From assembly GCF_003075415.1 (NCBI RefSeq), contig NZ_QDAH01000050.1:1-41829 (forward strand): 41,829 nucleotides of DNA, written 5' to 3'. A model generated the notes under the pieces. The model saw nothing but the letters and a program-made list of their open reading frames with translations, searched no databases and was not told the DNA's origin. The number at the start of each line of letters is the position of its first letter. The first letter of the stretch is position 1. Origin of the DNA: Microvirga sp. KLBC 81 (GTDB taxonomy: Bacteria > Pseudomonadota > Alphaproteobacteria > Rhizobiales > Beijerinckiaceae). Position numbers and translations under genes: made by a program. Below are positions 24,748-32,900 of this stretch, one piece after another.

Positions 24748-24771
24748 GAGAGCGGCCATACAGCCGCCCTC
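24748..24771 (-). other. intercistronic hairpin between urtA and urtB
   Basis: A 9-bp stem, GAGGGCGGC with GCCGCTCTC on the minus strand including one G-U pair, and a six-base loop. No T-run follows. Such hairpins after a binding-protein gene commonly protect its message from 3' decay or partly terminate transcription. This would give more UrtA than permease, which is inference. Confidence 0.5.
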
Positions 24772-24782
24772 TACTCACACGA

Positions 24783-26072
24783 TCAGGCGCCGCACTTCTT
24801 GGTGACGGTGTTGTAGTTGCCGCACTTGAGCGCCTTCCAATCGGCGATCAGGTCCTTCGATCCTTCGAGATACTTCGACCAGGCATCGCCCGGCACCAGG
24901 GCATCGGTTTGCGACACAGTCTCGAACTGACCGTCTTCCTTGATCTCACCGATGAGAACAGGCTTCGTGATGTGGTGATTCGGCAGCATCTCCGATACAC
25001 CGCCGGTCAGGTTCGGAACCTGAATGCCGACAATGGCATCGATCACCTTGTCCGGATCGGTCGTTTTGGCCTTCTCAACCGCCTTCACCCACATGTTGAA
25101 GCCAATCACGTGAGCTTCCATGGGATCGTTGGTGACGCGCTTCTCGTTCTTGGTGAATGCCTTCCACTTCTCGATGAAGGCCTTGTTCTCAGGCGTATCA
25201 ACCGACTGGAAGTAGTTCCACGCGGCCAGGTGGCCGATGAGAGGTTTCGTGTCGATGCCGGCGAGCTCCTCCTCACCGACCGAGAAGGCAACTACGGGGA
25301 TATCCGTGGCCTTGATGCCCTGGTTTGCGAGTTCTTTATAGAAGGGCACGTTGGCATCGCCGTTGACAGTGGAGACCACGGCCGTCTTCTTGCCCGCCGA
25401 GCCGAACTTCTTGATGTCTGCGACGATCGTCTGCCAGTCGGAGTGACCGAACGGCGTGTAGTTGATCATGATGTCCTCAGGCTTGACACCCTTGGATTTG
25501 AGATAGGCTTCAAGGATCTTATTCGTGGTTCGCGGATAGACATAGTCGGTGCCGGCAAGCACCCAGCGCTCCACCTTCTCTTCCTTCGCCAGGTAGTCAA
25601 CGGCAGGAATGGCCTGCTGGTTCGGCGCGGCACCAGTGTAGAACACGTTGCGCTCGCTCTCCTCGCCTTCATATTGCACGGGATAGAACAGGATGCTGTT
25701 GAGTTCCTTGAACACCGGCAGGACGGACTTGCGCGACACGGAAGTCCAGCAGCCGAAAACGGCCGCAACCTTGTCCTGACTGATCAGCTGGCGGGCTTTC
25801 TCGGCAAAAAGCGGCCAGTCGGAAGCAGGGTCGACCACCACAGCCTCGAGCTTCTTGCCCAGCAGGCCGCCCTTCTTGTTCTGCTCCTCGATGAGCATCA
25901 GCATGACGTCCTTCAGCGTAGTTTCGCTGATCGCCATGGTGCCCGACAAGGAATGAAGAACGCCAACCTTGATCGTTTCCTGTGCTTGTGCGGCCCCCGC
26001 CATCGTGCCCGAAACCAATGCGGCCGAAGCCAGCGCGATCAGGCGTCTACGTGTCATCTTCAACATCGACAT
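24783..26072 (-). CDS. urtA: urea-binding protein UrtA
   Basis: A 429-residue periplasmic substrate-binding protein of the urea importer. The N-terminus MKMTRRRLIALASAALVSG (from its third start-like Met) has a twin-arginine-like motif and ends AAQAQ, so export is certain and Tat use possible. The mature part starts ETIKVGVLHSLSGTMAISE, typical of UrtA. CWTSVSRKSVLPVFKE, LFYPVQYEG and SNNAPNQQ-like GAAPNQQAIPA match the family. The C-terminus CGNYNTVTKKCGA carries two Cys. GGGAGAGG lies just before the ATG. It leads the urt-ure unit and is preceded by a sigma-54 promoter. Confidence 0.96.
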   Translation of the reverse strand: MSMLKMTRRRLIALASAALVSGTMAGAAQAQETIKVGVLHSLSGTMAISETTLKDVMLMLIEEQNKKGGLLGKKLEAVVVDPASDWPLFAEKARQLISQDKVAAVFGCWTSVSRKSVLPVFKELNSILFYPVQYEGEESERNVFYTGAAPNQQAIPAVDYLAKEEKVERWVLAGTDYVYPRTTNKILEAYLKSKGVKPEDIMINYTPFGHSDWQTIVADIKKFGSAGKKTAVVSTVNGDANVPFYKELANQGIKATDIPVVAFSVGEEELAGIDTKPLIGHLAAWNYFQSVDTPENKAFIEKWKAFTKNEKRVTNDPMEAHVIGFNMWVKAVEKAKTTDPDKVIDAIVGIQVPNLTGGVSEMLPNHHITKPVLIGEIKEDGQFETVSQTDALVPGDAWSKYLEGSKDLIADWKALKCGNYNTVTKKCGA

Positions 26073-26118
26073 GGTCCTCTCCCTCGCCTGCCCTGTTTGA
26101 GGTGCAGCACGGGATCAG

Positions 26119-26136
26119 AAGCAATAACCATGCCAA
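26119..26136 (-). promoter_or_regulatory. sigma-54 (RpoN) promoter of the urt-ure unit
   Basis: On the minus strand, TTGGCATGGTTATTGCTT matches the -24/-12 consensus TGGCACG-N4-TTGCW at all but one position, with exact GG-to-GC spacing. The -12 GC is at 26121-26122, placing the transcript start near 26110 and leaving a leader of about 38 bases before urtA. An inverted repeat, CGAGCC-N7-GGCTCG (26156-26174), lies about 20 bases upstream. Control by NtrC under nitrogen limitation is the usual logic for such promoters, but I saw no clear NtrC site. Confidence 0.75.
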
Positions 26137-26273
26137 TATGGGCTTGGAGGCGGAGCGAGCCTTTCGAGGGCTCGATTCCCCCTCTCTAGGATGAGGATTG
26201 AGCACGCTGACTGAAAAAGCGGCAGAGATTGGAGGATTGAGTCTGCAACTGTCTTTCAGCTCGCTTGCACACG

Positions 26274-26299
26274 AAAAAAGCGGCTGAACGGCAACCGCT
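26274..26299 (-). terminator. terminator of glgA1
   Basis: On the minus strand AGCGG, an 11-base loop and CCGCT are followed by a run of T (the A-run at 26274-26279 on the plus strand). It begins about 32 bases after the glgA1 stop. It separates glycogen synthase from the urtA promoter in the same direction. Confidence 0.7.
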
Positions 26300-26331
26300 C
26301 ACCCGCCTCATTGTCCGCTAACAGAGTGGCA

Positions 26332-27861
26332 TTAGACGTATGCTGCCGTCTGACAGGCCCGCTCGTAAACCTGCCTGTATTTAGAGGCAGAGCGGTCCCA
26401 GCCATGAGGCCTGTTCATCGCGGCGCGACGCATGGCTGAGAGGCGCTGCCGTGAACGGAAGGTCTCAAGTCCTCGCTTGATTGCATCCGTGAACCGATGG
26501 ACACAGGGTGCCCCGAAAAGAAAGCCATTCACGCCATCTTCAATAGTGTCAGCCAGACCGCCCGTTTTATGAGCAATCGGCAACGATCCGAAGCGCTGAG
26601 CATACATCTGGCTCAATCCACATGGCTCGAACCGGGACGGCATGAGAAGGAAATCGCTGCCAGCATACATGCGGCGCGCATCACCCTCATCATAACCGAT
26701 CTTCACGCCCACAGATCCCGGGTGGCGATGAGCTAGCGCCTGGAGCTCCGCTTCGAAACGGGGTTCGCCCTGACCGATCACGGCGATCTGACCACCTTGT
26801 GACACGATGGTTTCGGCCGCAGAAATCGCGAGATCCACACCCTTCTGATGAACGAGACGGGAGACGACAGCAAAAAGCGGGCCATTGGAGAGACCAAGCC
26901 CGAAGCTCTTGCGCACATTGTTGGCATTAGCGCGCTTGCCCCGGAAATTCTCTGCCGAGAAGCGACTCACCAGATAGGGATCCTTGGCAGGATCCCAGCT
27001 CGGATCGATGCCATTGATGATGCCGTCGAGACGACCTTGTCTCGCGCGCGTTCTTAAGAGGCCATCGAGGCCGCAGCCGAACTCAGGCCTGGTGATCTCC
27101 TGGGCATAGGTCGAGCTCACGGTCGTGATATGGGACGCATAGAAAATTCCGGCCTTCAGGAAAGACAGCTTTCCATAAAACTCCACACCATTAATGTGAA
27201 AAGCGGCATCCGGAATGCCGAGTCGCTGCAGACGATCGCGCTCGAAGATACCCTGGTAGGCAAGATTGTGAACAGTGAGGATAGTCGGGATATGCTCTCC
27301 GCGCCAAGCGAGGTACGCGGCTGCCAAGCCCGATGGCCAATCGTTGAGATGCAGAAGGTCTGCACGCCATAGAGGATCGCCGTTACCGCAAGCGATATCG
27401 GCAGCGGCCAGGCCAAGACGCGCAAACCGGATATCGTTGTCGCCCCAGTCTACACCGAAAGGATCGACATAGGGAGAACCGTCACGCTCATACAATTCGG
27501 GGCATAGAAGGACATAGACGGTCAACCCATCCTTCGTCATCCCACGGCCAAGGCCACATGTTGGAATGCCAAAAGATGCCGGCAGCCGCGCAATCTCCTC
27601 AACCGAACCGATTTGCGAGAGAACCTGTCGGTATCCTGGTATCAGAATACGGACATCGTAGTGCTGCCTCAGTGCCCGTGGCAGAGCAGCCGAGACTTCT
27701 CCGAGACCACCCGCTTTTATGTAGTCGGCTATCTCGGACGTCACAAAAAGGATGGACTGTTTACGCGTTACGGAAATCGAAGGCGGACGATCATGATGCA
27801 GCTCGGCACGTCCTGTCGCCGCGAAAGCCGCACCAGCTTCCGGTCGAAATGTTTCTAACAT
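26332..27861 (-). CDS. glgA: glycogen synthase GlgA, copy 1 (GT5)
   Basis: A 509-residue ADP-glucose:glycogen glucosyltransferase with two Rossmann-like domains. The N-terminal acceptor domain has LFVTSEIADYIKAGGLGEVSAALP, where the K-x-G-G motif binds ADP-glucose, and HLNDWPSGLAAAYL and HNLAYQG follow. The C-terminal domain has SRLVHQKGVDL, then SRFEPCGLSQMYAQRFGSLP with the catalytic Glu region, then KTGGLADTI. The first 30 residues are poorly conserved. ATG 27861 is chosen because a promoter lies at 27920-27944, which excludes the longer TTG frame from 27948; the ribosome binding site is weak. It diverges from treZ. A second, clearly different GlgA lies at 39497-40948. This copy has KAGGLGE where the other has KTGGLAD. 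Confidence 0.92.
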   Translation of the reverse strand: MLETFRPEAGAAFAATGRAELHHDRPPSISVTRKQSILFVTSEIADYIKAGGLGEVSAALPRALRQHYDVRILIPGYRQVLSQIGSVEEIARLPASFGIPTCGLGRGMTKDGLTVYVLLCPELYERDGSPYVDPFGVDWGDNDIRFARLGLAAADIACGNGDPLWRADLLHLNDWPSGLAAAYLAWRGEHIPTILTVHNLAYQGIFERDRLQRLGIPDAAFHINGVEFYGKLSFLKAGIFYASHITTVSSTYAQEITRPEFGCGLDGLLRTRARQGRLDGIINGIDPSWDPAKDPYLVSRFSAENFRGKRANANNVRKSFGLGLSNGPLFAVVSRLVHQKGVDLAISAAETIVSQGGQIAVIGQGEPRFEAELQALAHRHPGSVGVKIGYDEGDARRMYAGSDFLLMPSRFEPCGLSQMYAQRFGSLPIAHKTGGLADTIEDGVNGFLFGAPCVHRFTDAIKRGLETFRSRQRLSAMRRAAMNRPHGWDRSASKYRQVYERACQTAAYV

Positions 27862-27919
27862 GTTATCACGAGGGCGCGCTCCCCAACGACCCCCCGCGCC
27901 CAAAGCAGGTCGCGCTTTT

Positions 27920-27944
27920 AACGCACTTACCTGCAGAATGTTCC
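27920..27944 (-). promoter_or_regulatory. EcfG-type general stress promoter of glgA1
   Basis: On the minus strand GGAAC (27940-27944) and CGTT (27920-27923) are separated by exactly 16 bases. This matches the GGAAC-N16/17-CGTT consensus of the alphaproteobacterial general stress sigma factor EcfG. The transcript would start near 27912, leaving a leader of about 50 bases before the ATG at 27861. Confidence 0.72.
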
Positions 27945-28077
27945 ACAAAAATTTTGATTATTTTTAGGTATTCCGAGGGTGTCGATTTTGTCGCAGGGTC
28001 CGTGGAACCTATGCTCCATGAGCATCTCACATCGTGAAGATGGCTCCCGCAACCTTAGCTGTAATTTTTCAAAGCCG

Positions 28078-28102
28078 GGAACATTGCACAGCGAAGCTCG
28101 TT
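28078..28102 (+). promoter_or_regulatory. EcfG-type general stress promoter of treZ
   Basis: GGAAC (28078-28082), 16 bases, CGTT (28099-28102): a full match to the EcfG promoter consensus. The transcript would start about 20-24 bases before the treZ ATG at 28132, leaving just room for its GGAG ribosome binding site. It forms a divergent pair with the glgA1 promoter, about 135 bases away. Confidence 0.72.
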
Positions 28103-28131
28103 CGCAAGTGCCTCGATTATTTGGAGATCCT

Positions 28132-29952
28132 ATGCGGCGTATTCACCCGATGCCTTTCGGGGCAGAAATTACGACAGACGGTGTTCGCTTTGCACTCTGG
28201 GCACCCACCGCAGGTGATGTGAAGCTTGTGCTTGACGGGACAGATCAGGCAATGGAAACCCACGAGGACGGCTGGTATCGCATCGTTTCAACAAGTGCCC
28301 AGGCAGGCAGCCGTTATGGCTACAGGATCGATGGAAAGCTTGTGGCGCCGGATCCCGCCTCCCGCTTCCAGCCAGACGACGTGCACGGGTTGAGCCTTGT
28401 TGTCGATCCACACTCTTATGAGTGGTCTGACATCTCCTGGAGAGGACGGCCTTGGGAAGAGGCTGTCCTCTATGAAGTGCATGTGGGCACGGCAACACTC
28501 GAAGGCACTTATGCAGGCCTCATGAAAAAACTCGATGCTCTGCGCGATCTGGGCGTCACGGCTATCGAACTGATGCCGGTTGCCGAATTCCCTGGCCGCC
28601 GGAACTGGGGATATGATGGCGTCCTTCCCTACGCTCCTGAGGCTGCCTATGGCAGCCCGGAAGACTTGAAGCGGCTCATTGACCATGCGCACGAGCTTGG
28701 CCTGATGATGTTCCTCGACGTGGTCTATAATCACTTCGGCCCATCCGGGAACTATCTCCACGCCTATGCGAAGTCATTCTTCACCGAACGGCACCCGACC
28801 CCTTGGGGCGCTGGCATCAATGTGGACGGCGAAGGCAGTCGCATTGTGCGCGACTTCTTTATTCACAACGCACTCTACTGGTTGGAAGAATATCATTTCG
28901 ATGGGCTGCGCTTCGATGCCGTCCACGCAATTGTTGATGACAGCAAGCCGCACTTCCTCGAGGAGCTTGCCACACGCATCCGTCAGGCCATTCCGGACCG
29001 ACACATCCATCTCGTGCTGGAGAACGAAGCCAATCAAGCGCGATGGCTCGAGCGGCACGCCGGCAGAATCCCTCGCCTCCACACGGCGCAATGGGCGGAT
29101 GATATCCACAATTCCTGGCATGCCTTGCTGACCGGAGAGAATGAAGGTTACTATCAGGATTATGCGGACGAACCGCTCAAACGGCTCGGCCGCGCGCTCG
29201 CCGAGGGGTTTGCCTATCAGGGCGATCCATCGGCCCATAAGCCGGGCGTTACCCGCGGGGAGCCCTCCGCTCATCTGCCGCCGACGGCTTTCGTATCCTT
29301 CCTTCAAAATCATGATCAGGTCGGCAACCGTGCGTTCGGGGAGCGCCTCTCCCATCTCATTCCCCGGGATCGCCTTGCGCTGGCGCAGGCCATCTTTCTT
29401 CTCTCACCCCACATTCCGCTGATCTTCATGGGTGAGGAATGGTCAGCCTCAGCCCCATTCCAATTCTTCGTCGACTTCGAGTCAGAGCCTGATCTCGCCA
29501 AGGCCGTGCGCGAGGGACGCCGGGATGAGTTCAAGCACTTCAAAGCCTTCGCCGATCCTGAAACAGCACAGGGCATTCCTGACCCCACGGACTGTGCGAC
29601 CTTCGAACGCTCTAGGATCGATTGGACGGAGCTCGAGCGCTCTCCGCATCGGGAAGCCCTGTTTGAGGCAAAGCGCCTGCTGCAGATACGGAAAGATGCG
29701 GTCATTCCTCTGCTCAGAAGCAAATATCGTGGCTCTCGCCACACGATCTCATCTGAGAACATGCTTGATGTAACTTGGGCATTTGCAGGCGCAGAACTCC
29801 GTCTTCTGGCCAACTTCGGAATTCGGCCTATTTCGATAGACGTCGGAAACAACGCCCAGGTGCTCTGGTCAAATGAAAGCTCTCTACCTGCCCGTGGAAG
29901 CGGGCAGCTCGAACCCTGGAAGGGTATCATCGTAAAAGAGGCATCGGCATGA
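28132..29952 (+). CDS. treZ: malto-oligosyltrehalose trehalohydrolase TreZ
   Basis: A 606-residue GH13 enzyme that releases trehalose from malto-oligosyltrehalose made by TreY. An N-terminal CBM48-like domain (PMPFGAEITTDGVRFALWAP, 1-90) precedes the barrel. HFDGLRFDAVHAI holds nucleophile Asp262, LVLENEANQ acid-base Glu297, and FLQNHDQVGNR Asp395. IPLIFMGEEWSASAPFQFFVDFE is typical of TreZ. ATG 28132 is chosen: GGAG lies six bases upstream and a stress promoter ends 30 bases upstream, so the open frame from 27979 starts before the transcript. The stop overlaps the malQ-treY start by ATGA, coupling the two steps of trehalose formation. Confidence 0.96.
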   Translation: MRRIHPMPFGAEITTDGVRFALWAPTAGDVKLVLDGTDQAMETHEDGWYRIVSTSAQAGSRYGYRIDGKLVAPDPASRFQPDDVHGLSLVVDPHSYEWSDISWRGRPWEEAVLYEVHVGTATLEGTYAGLMKKLDALRDLGVTAIELMPVAEFPGRRNWGYDGVLPYAPEAAYGSPEDLKRLIDHAHELGLMMFLDVVYNHFGPSGNYLHAYAKSFFTERHPTPWGAGINVDGEGSRIVRDFFIHNALYWLEEYHFDGLRFDAVHAIVDDSKPHFLEELATRIRQAIPDRHIHLVLENEANQARWLERHAGRIPRLHTAQWADDIHNSWHALLTGENEGYYQDYADEPLKRLGRALAEGFAYQGDPSAHKPGVTRGEPSAHLPPTAFVSFLQNHDQVGNRAFGERLSHLIPRDRLALAQAIFLLSPHIPLIFMGEEWSASAPFQFFVDFESEPDLAKAVREGRRDEFKHFKAFADPETAQGIPDPTDCATFERSRIDWTELERSPHREALFEAKRLLQIRKDAVIPLLRSKYRGSRHTISSENMLDVTWAFAGAELRLLANFGIRPISIDVGNNAQVLWSNESSLPARGSGQLEPWKGIIVKEASA

Positions 29953-32900
29953 GCAAGCTGAATGCTCTCTTGGAGCGCATGGCTGAACTGGTCGGCATTT
30001 CACCGGACTACGCAGATGCATTCGGTCGGAGCATCGAGACGAGCCCGGAAACACGCAACGCCCTTCTAACGGTTCTCGGTCTCAGAATCGGCTCTGAGGA
30101 TGAAGCGCAGCAGAGCCTTGCCCGGCTGGAGGGATTGAAAGCAGGTCCGATTTCCGCGGTGATTTCGGTTTCCTCTGATCGCCTAGCAGCCATCCCGCTG
30201 CGCGGCAAAGTCGAACAGACCAGCTGGTTGATTACGGAAGAGACGGGAACAACGCATGAAGGAACTATCCCCAGAGGCGAAGCGACGCTAAAGCTCCCTG
30301 CCCTGCCTATGGGCTATCATCGCCTGCGGCTCGGGGAGTTCGAAGCAACGATCATCTCAGCACCCGACGCCTGCTGGCAGCCTCAAGCATTGGAAGGTCA
30401 GAAGCGTCTGTGGGGAGCCACTGCTCAGATCTACTCTCTGCGCTCGGAGCACGATCTCGGCATCGGCGATTATGCCGATGTCGCTCTCCTCGCTGAAGGT
30501 GTCGGAGCACTTGGCGGAGCCTTCTTAGGCCTCAGTCCCGTTCACGCGCTCTTCTCAGCCGACCGCACGAAGATCTCGCCCTACTCGCCCTCTTCCCGCC
30601 TTTTCCTAGAAGCACTTTATATTGATCCAACCCGTGTGGAGGGCTTTGACGAGAGTGGGGCCAAGCAGAGCCTGGAGCGATCGGATGTCCAGGAGCGTTT
30701 ATCCCGCCTTCAGGAGGCCCACCTCATTGATTATGCGGAAGCTTGGGGGATCAAGCGTCCGATGCTTGATGTCTTGTGGGGGCACTTTCAGAAATCCGGC
30801 GACCATGCTGCGTTCGAAGCCTTCAGGCGCGCAGGAGGAGAAGCACTTGAAGCGCATGCGACATTCGAGGCGCTCTCCGAGTATTTCCATGGGCAAGGAC
30901 GTGCGTGGGTCGGCGAGTGGCCTGAGGCCTTTCGCAATATCCGGTCAACCGAGGTCGGCCGCTTCCGCAACGACCAGCAGGAACGCATCTCGTTTTATGT
31001 GTGGCTTCAATGGCTGGCCGACCGTCAACTGGCACAAGCCGCCAAGCGCGCGCGGTTAGCAGGGCTCACGATTGGCCTCTACCGGGATCTTGCTGTCGGG
31101 GCTGACGGCGGCGGCTCTGAAATCTGGGCAACGCCCGATCGATTTGCGCCTGGGCTTGCAGTCGGGGCGCCTCCAGACCCCTTGGGACCGCAGGGGCAAA
31201 ACTGGGGCTTGCCGCCCTTCAATCCTCTGACGTTGGAAGAGCAGGGCTTGGCAGCCTTCCGCGACCTTGTGGCGGCGAACATGCGCCATGCCGGTGCGAT
31301 CCGCATTGACCACGCGTTCCAGCTGCAGCGTCTCTTCCTCATTCCATCCGGAGCGCCGGCATCGCAAGGGGCCTATGTCGATTATCCGTTCGAAGCCATG
31401 CTCGCGGTTCTGCGCGTAGAGAGTCACCGCTCCCGCTGCCTGGTTATCGCGGAAGACCTCGGCACGGCGCCGAAGGGCTTCTCGGATGCCATTATGGCAT
31501 CGGGCCTCCTCAGCTACCGGGTACTGCCCTTCGAGCGTGATGGACCCGACTTCAAGAAGCCAGAAGATTACCCGCGCTCAGCGCTTGCCGTTCTCACCAC
31601 ACATGACCTCCCGACATTCAAAGGATGGTGGCGCGGGCTCGATATCGATTTACGCCAGACGTTCGGTATATTCGATCCCAAGATGGCAGACTGCGAGCGC
31701 GCCGCACGTGAAGCGGATAAGCAGCGCTTCACGAAGGCTCTTGCCGAAGGCGGCCTACTCCCATCACCAAGCACGCCGGAGGAACCGCCGCTCGAGGGAG
31801 CCGTACGCTATCTCGCGCGGACATCATGTGTGCTCACGGCCTTACAAGTCGAGGATGCTTCAGGTGAGCTGAACCAACCGAACATGCCAGGCCAGGATGC
31901 GGGTCACCCCAACTGGCGCCGGCGTCTTTCGAACACTATCGAAACCATCACGGCTCCCGGTCAACTGATGGCGAAGTTATCCGCCGCTCTGACGGAAGAA
32001 GGACGGGACGTGCGGCCTAGAAGAAATGCCCTCGCGTCTCCACCACCTCATGCCACATACCGGCTGCAATTTCATAAGGACTTTACCTTTGATGATGCCG
32101 TAAAGATCGTGCCGTATGTGGCCAAGCTCGGCATCAGTCATGTCTACTCGTCACCCATCCACGCAGCCAGCCCTGGCTCGACGCATGGCTACGACATCGT
32201 CGATCACTCTGCCATCAATCCGGAACTTGGCGGCGAGGAGGGATTCCGCCGCTTGTCGGATGCTCTGACGGCCCACGGACTAAAGCTTCTGCTCGACATC
32301 GTGCCTAATCATATGGGCGTGGGCGGGAGCGCCAATGGGTGGTGGTTGTCAGTTCTGGAATGGGGTCGGCTTTCGCCTGCGGCGGATGCCTTCGACATCG
32401 ACTGGGAGAGGCCCGGGGCTCAGGGCAAGCTGATCGTGCCCGTCCTCGGCGGCCTTTACGGAGAGACCCTGGAAAAGGGCGAGCTGCAACTGAAATTCGA
32501 TACGGATGAAGGCAGCTTCAGCGTCTGGCATTGGGAGCACCGACTGCCCATCTGCCCGACAACCTATCCCATGGTGCTCGACCAGGCCTTGGCAGTTCTC
32601 GACGAGAGGGCAAAGGCCGGTGACTTGCTTGCATTGACGGAACGCCTGCGCGCCATGGGAGGGCGGATATCGCTACAGCATCTTTCGTCACTTCTGAAAG
32701 AAGGCGAGCATTTGAAGTGGCGATTGTCGCGCATTGCTGCCGATCAGCCATTGATCAGGAAAGCCATCGCCCACGTATTAAAGGCTATCAATGGCACTCG
32801 AAGCCTTCCTGATAGCTTCAACGCCCTGCACCACCTTCTTGAGGCTCAATCCTACCGACTGGCCTATTGGCGGGTTGCGTCGAGCGAAATCAATTATCGG

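Noticed and set aside
24909..26189. 426-codon open frame on the plus strand
   Set aside because: Antisense to urtA and running through its promoter. The composition is a mirror of the urtA codons.
26244..26269. TGCA-N18-TGCA as an NtrC site upstream of urtA
   Set aside because: NtrC sites are about TGCACC-N5-GGTGCA. The spacing here is far too long and the inner bases do not match.
28004..28009. GGAACC as a further EcfG -35 box
   Set aside because: No CGTT occurs 16 or 17 bases downstream.
27979..28131. N-terminal extension of treZ by 51 codons
   Set aside because: It would begin upstream of the GGAAC-N16-CGTT promoter and lacks conservation with TreZ. ATG 28132 has a good GGAG site.
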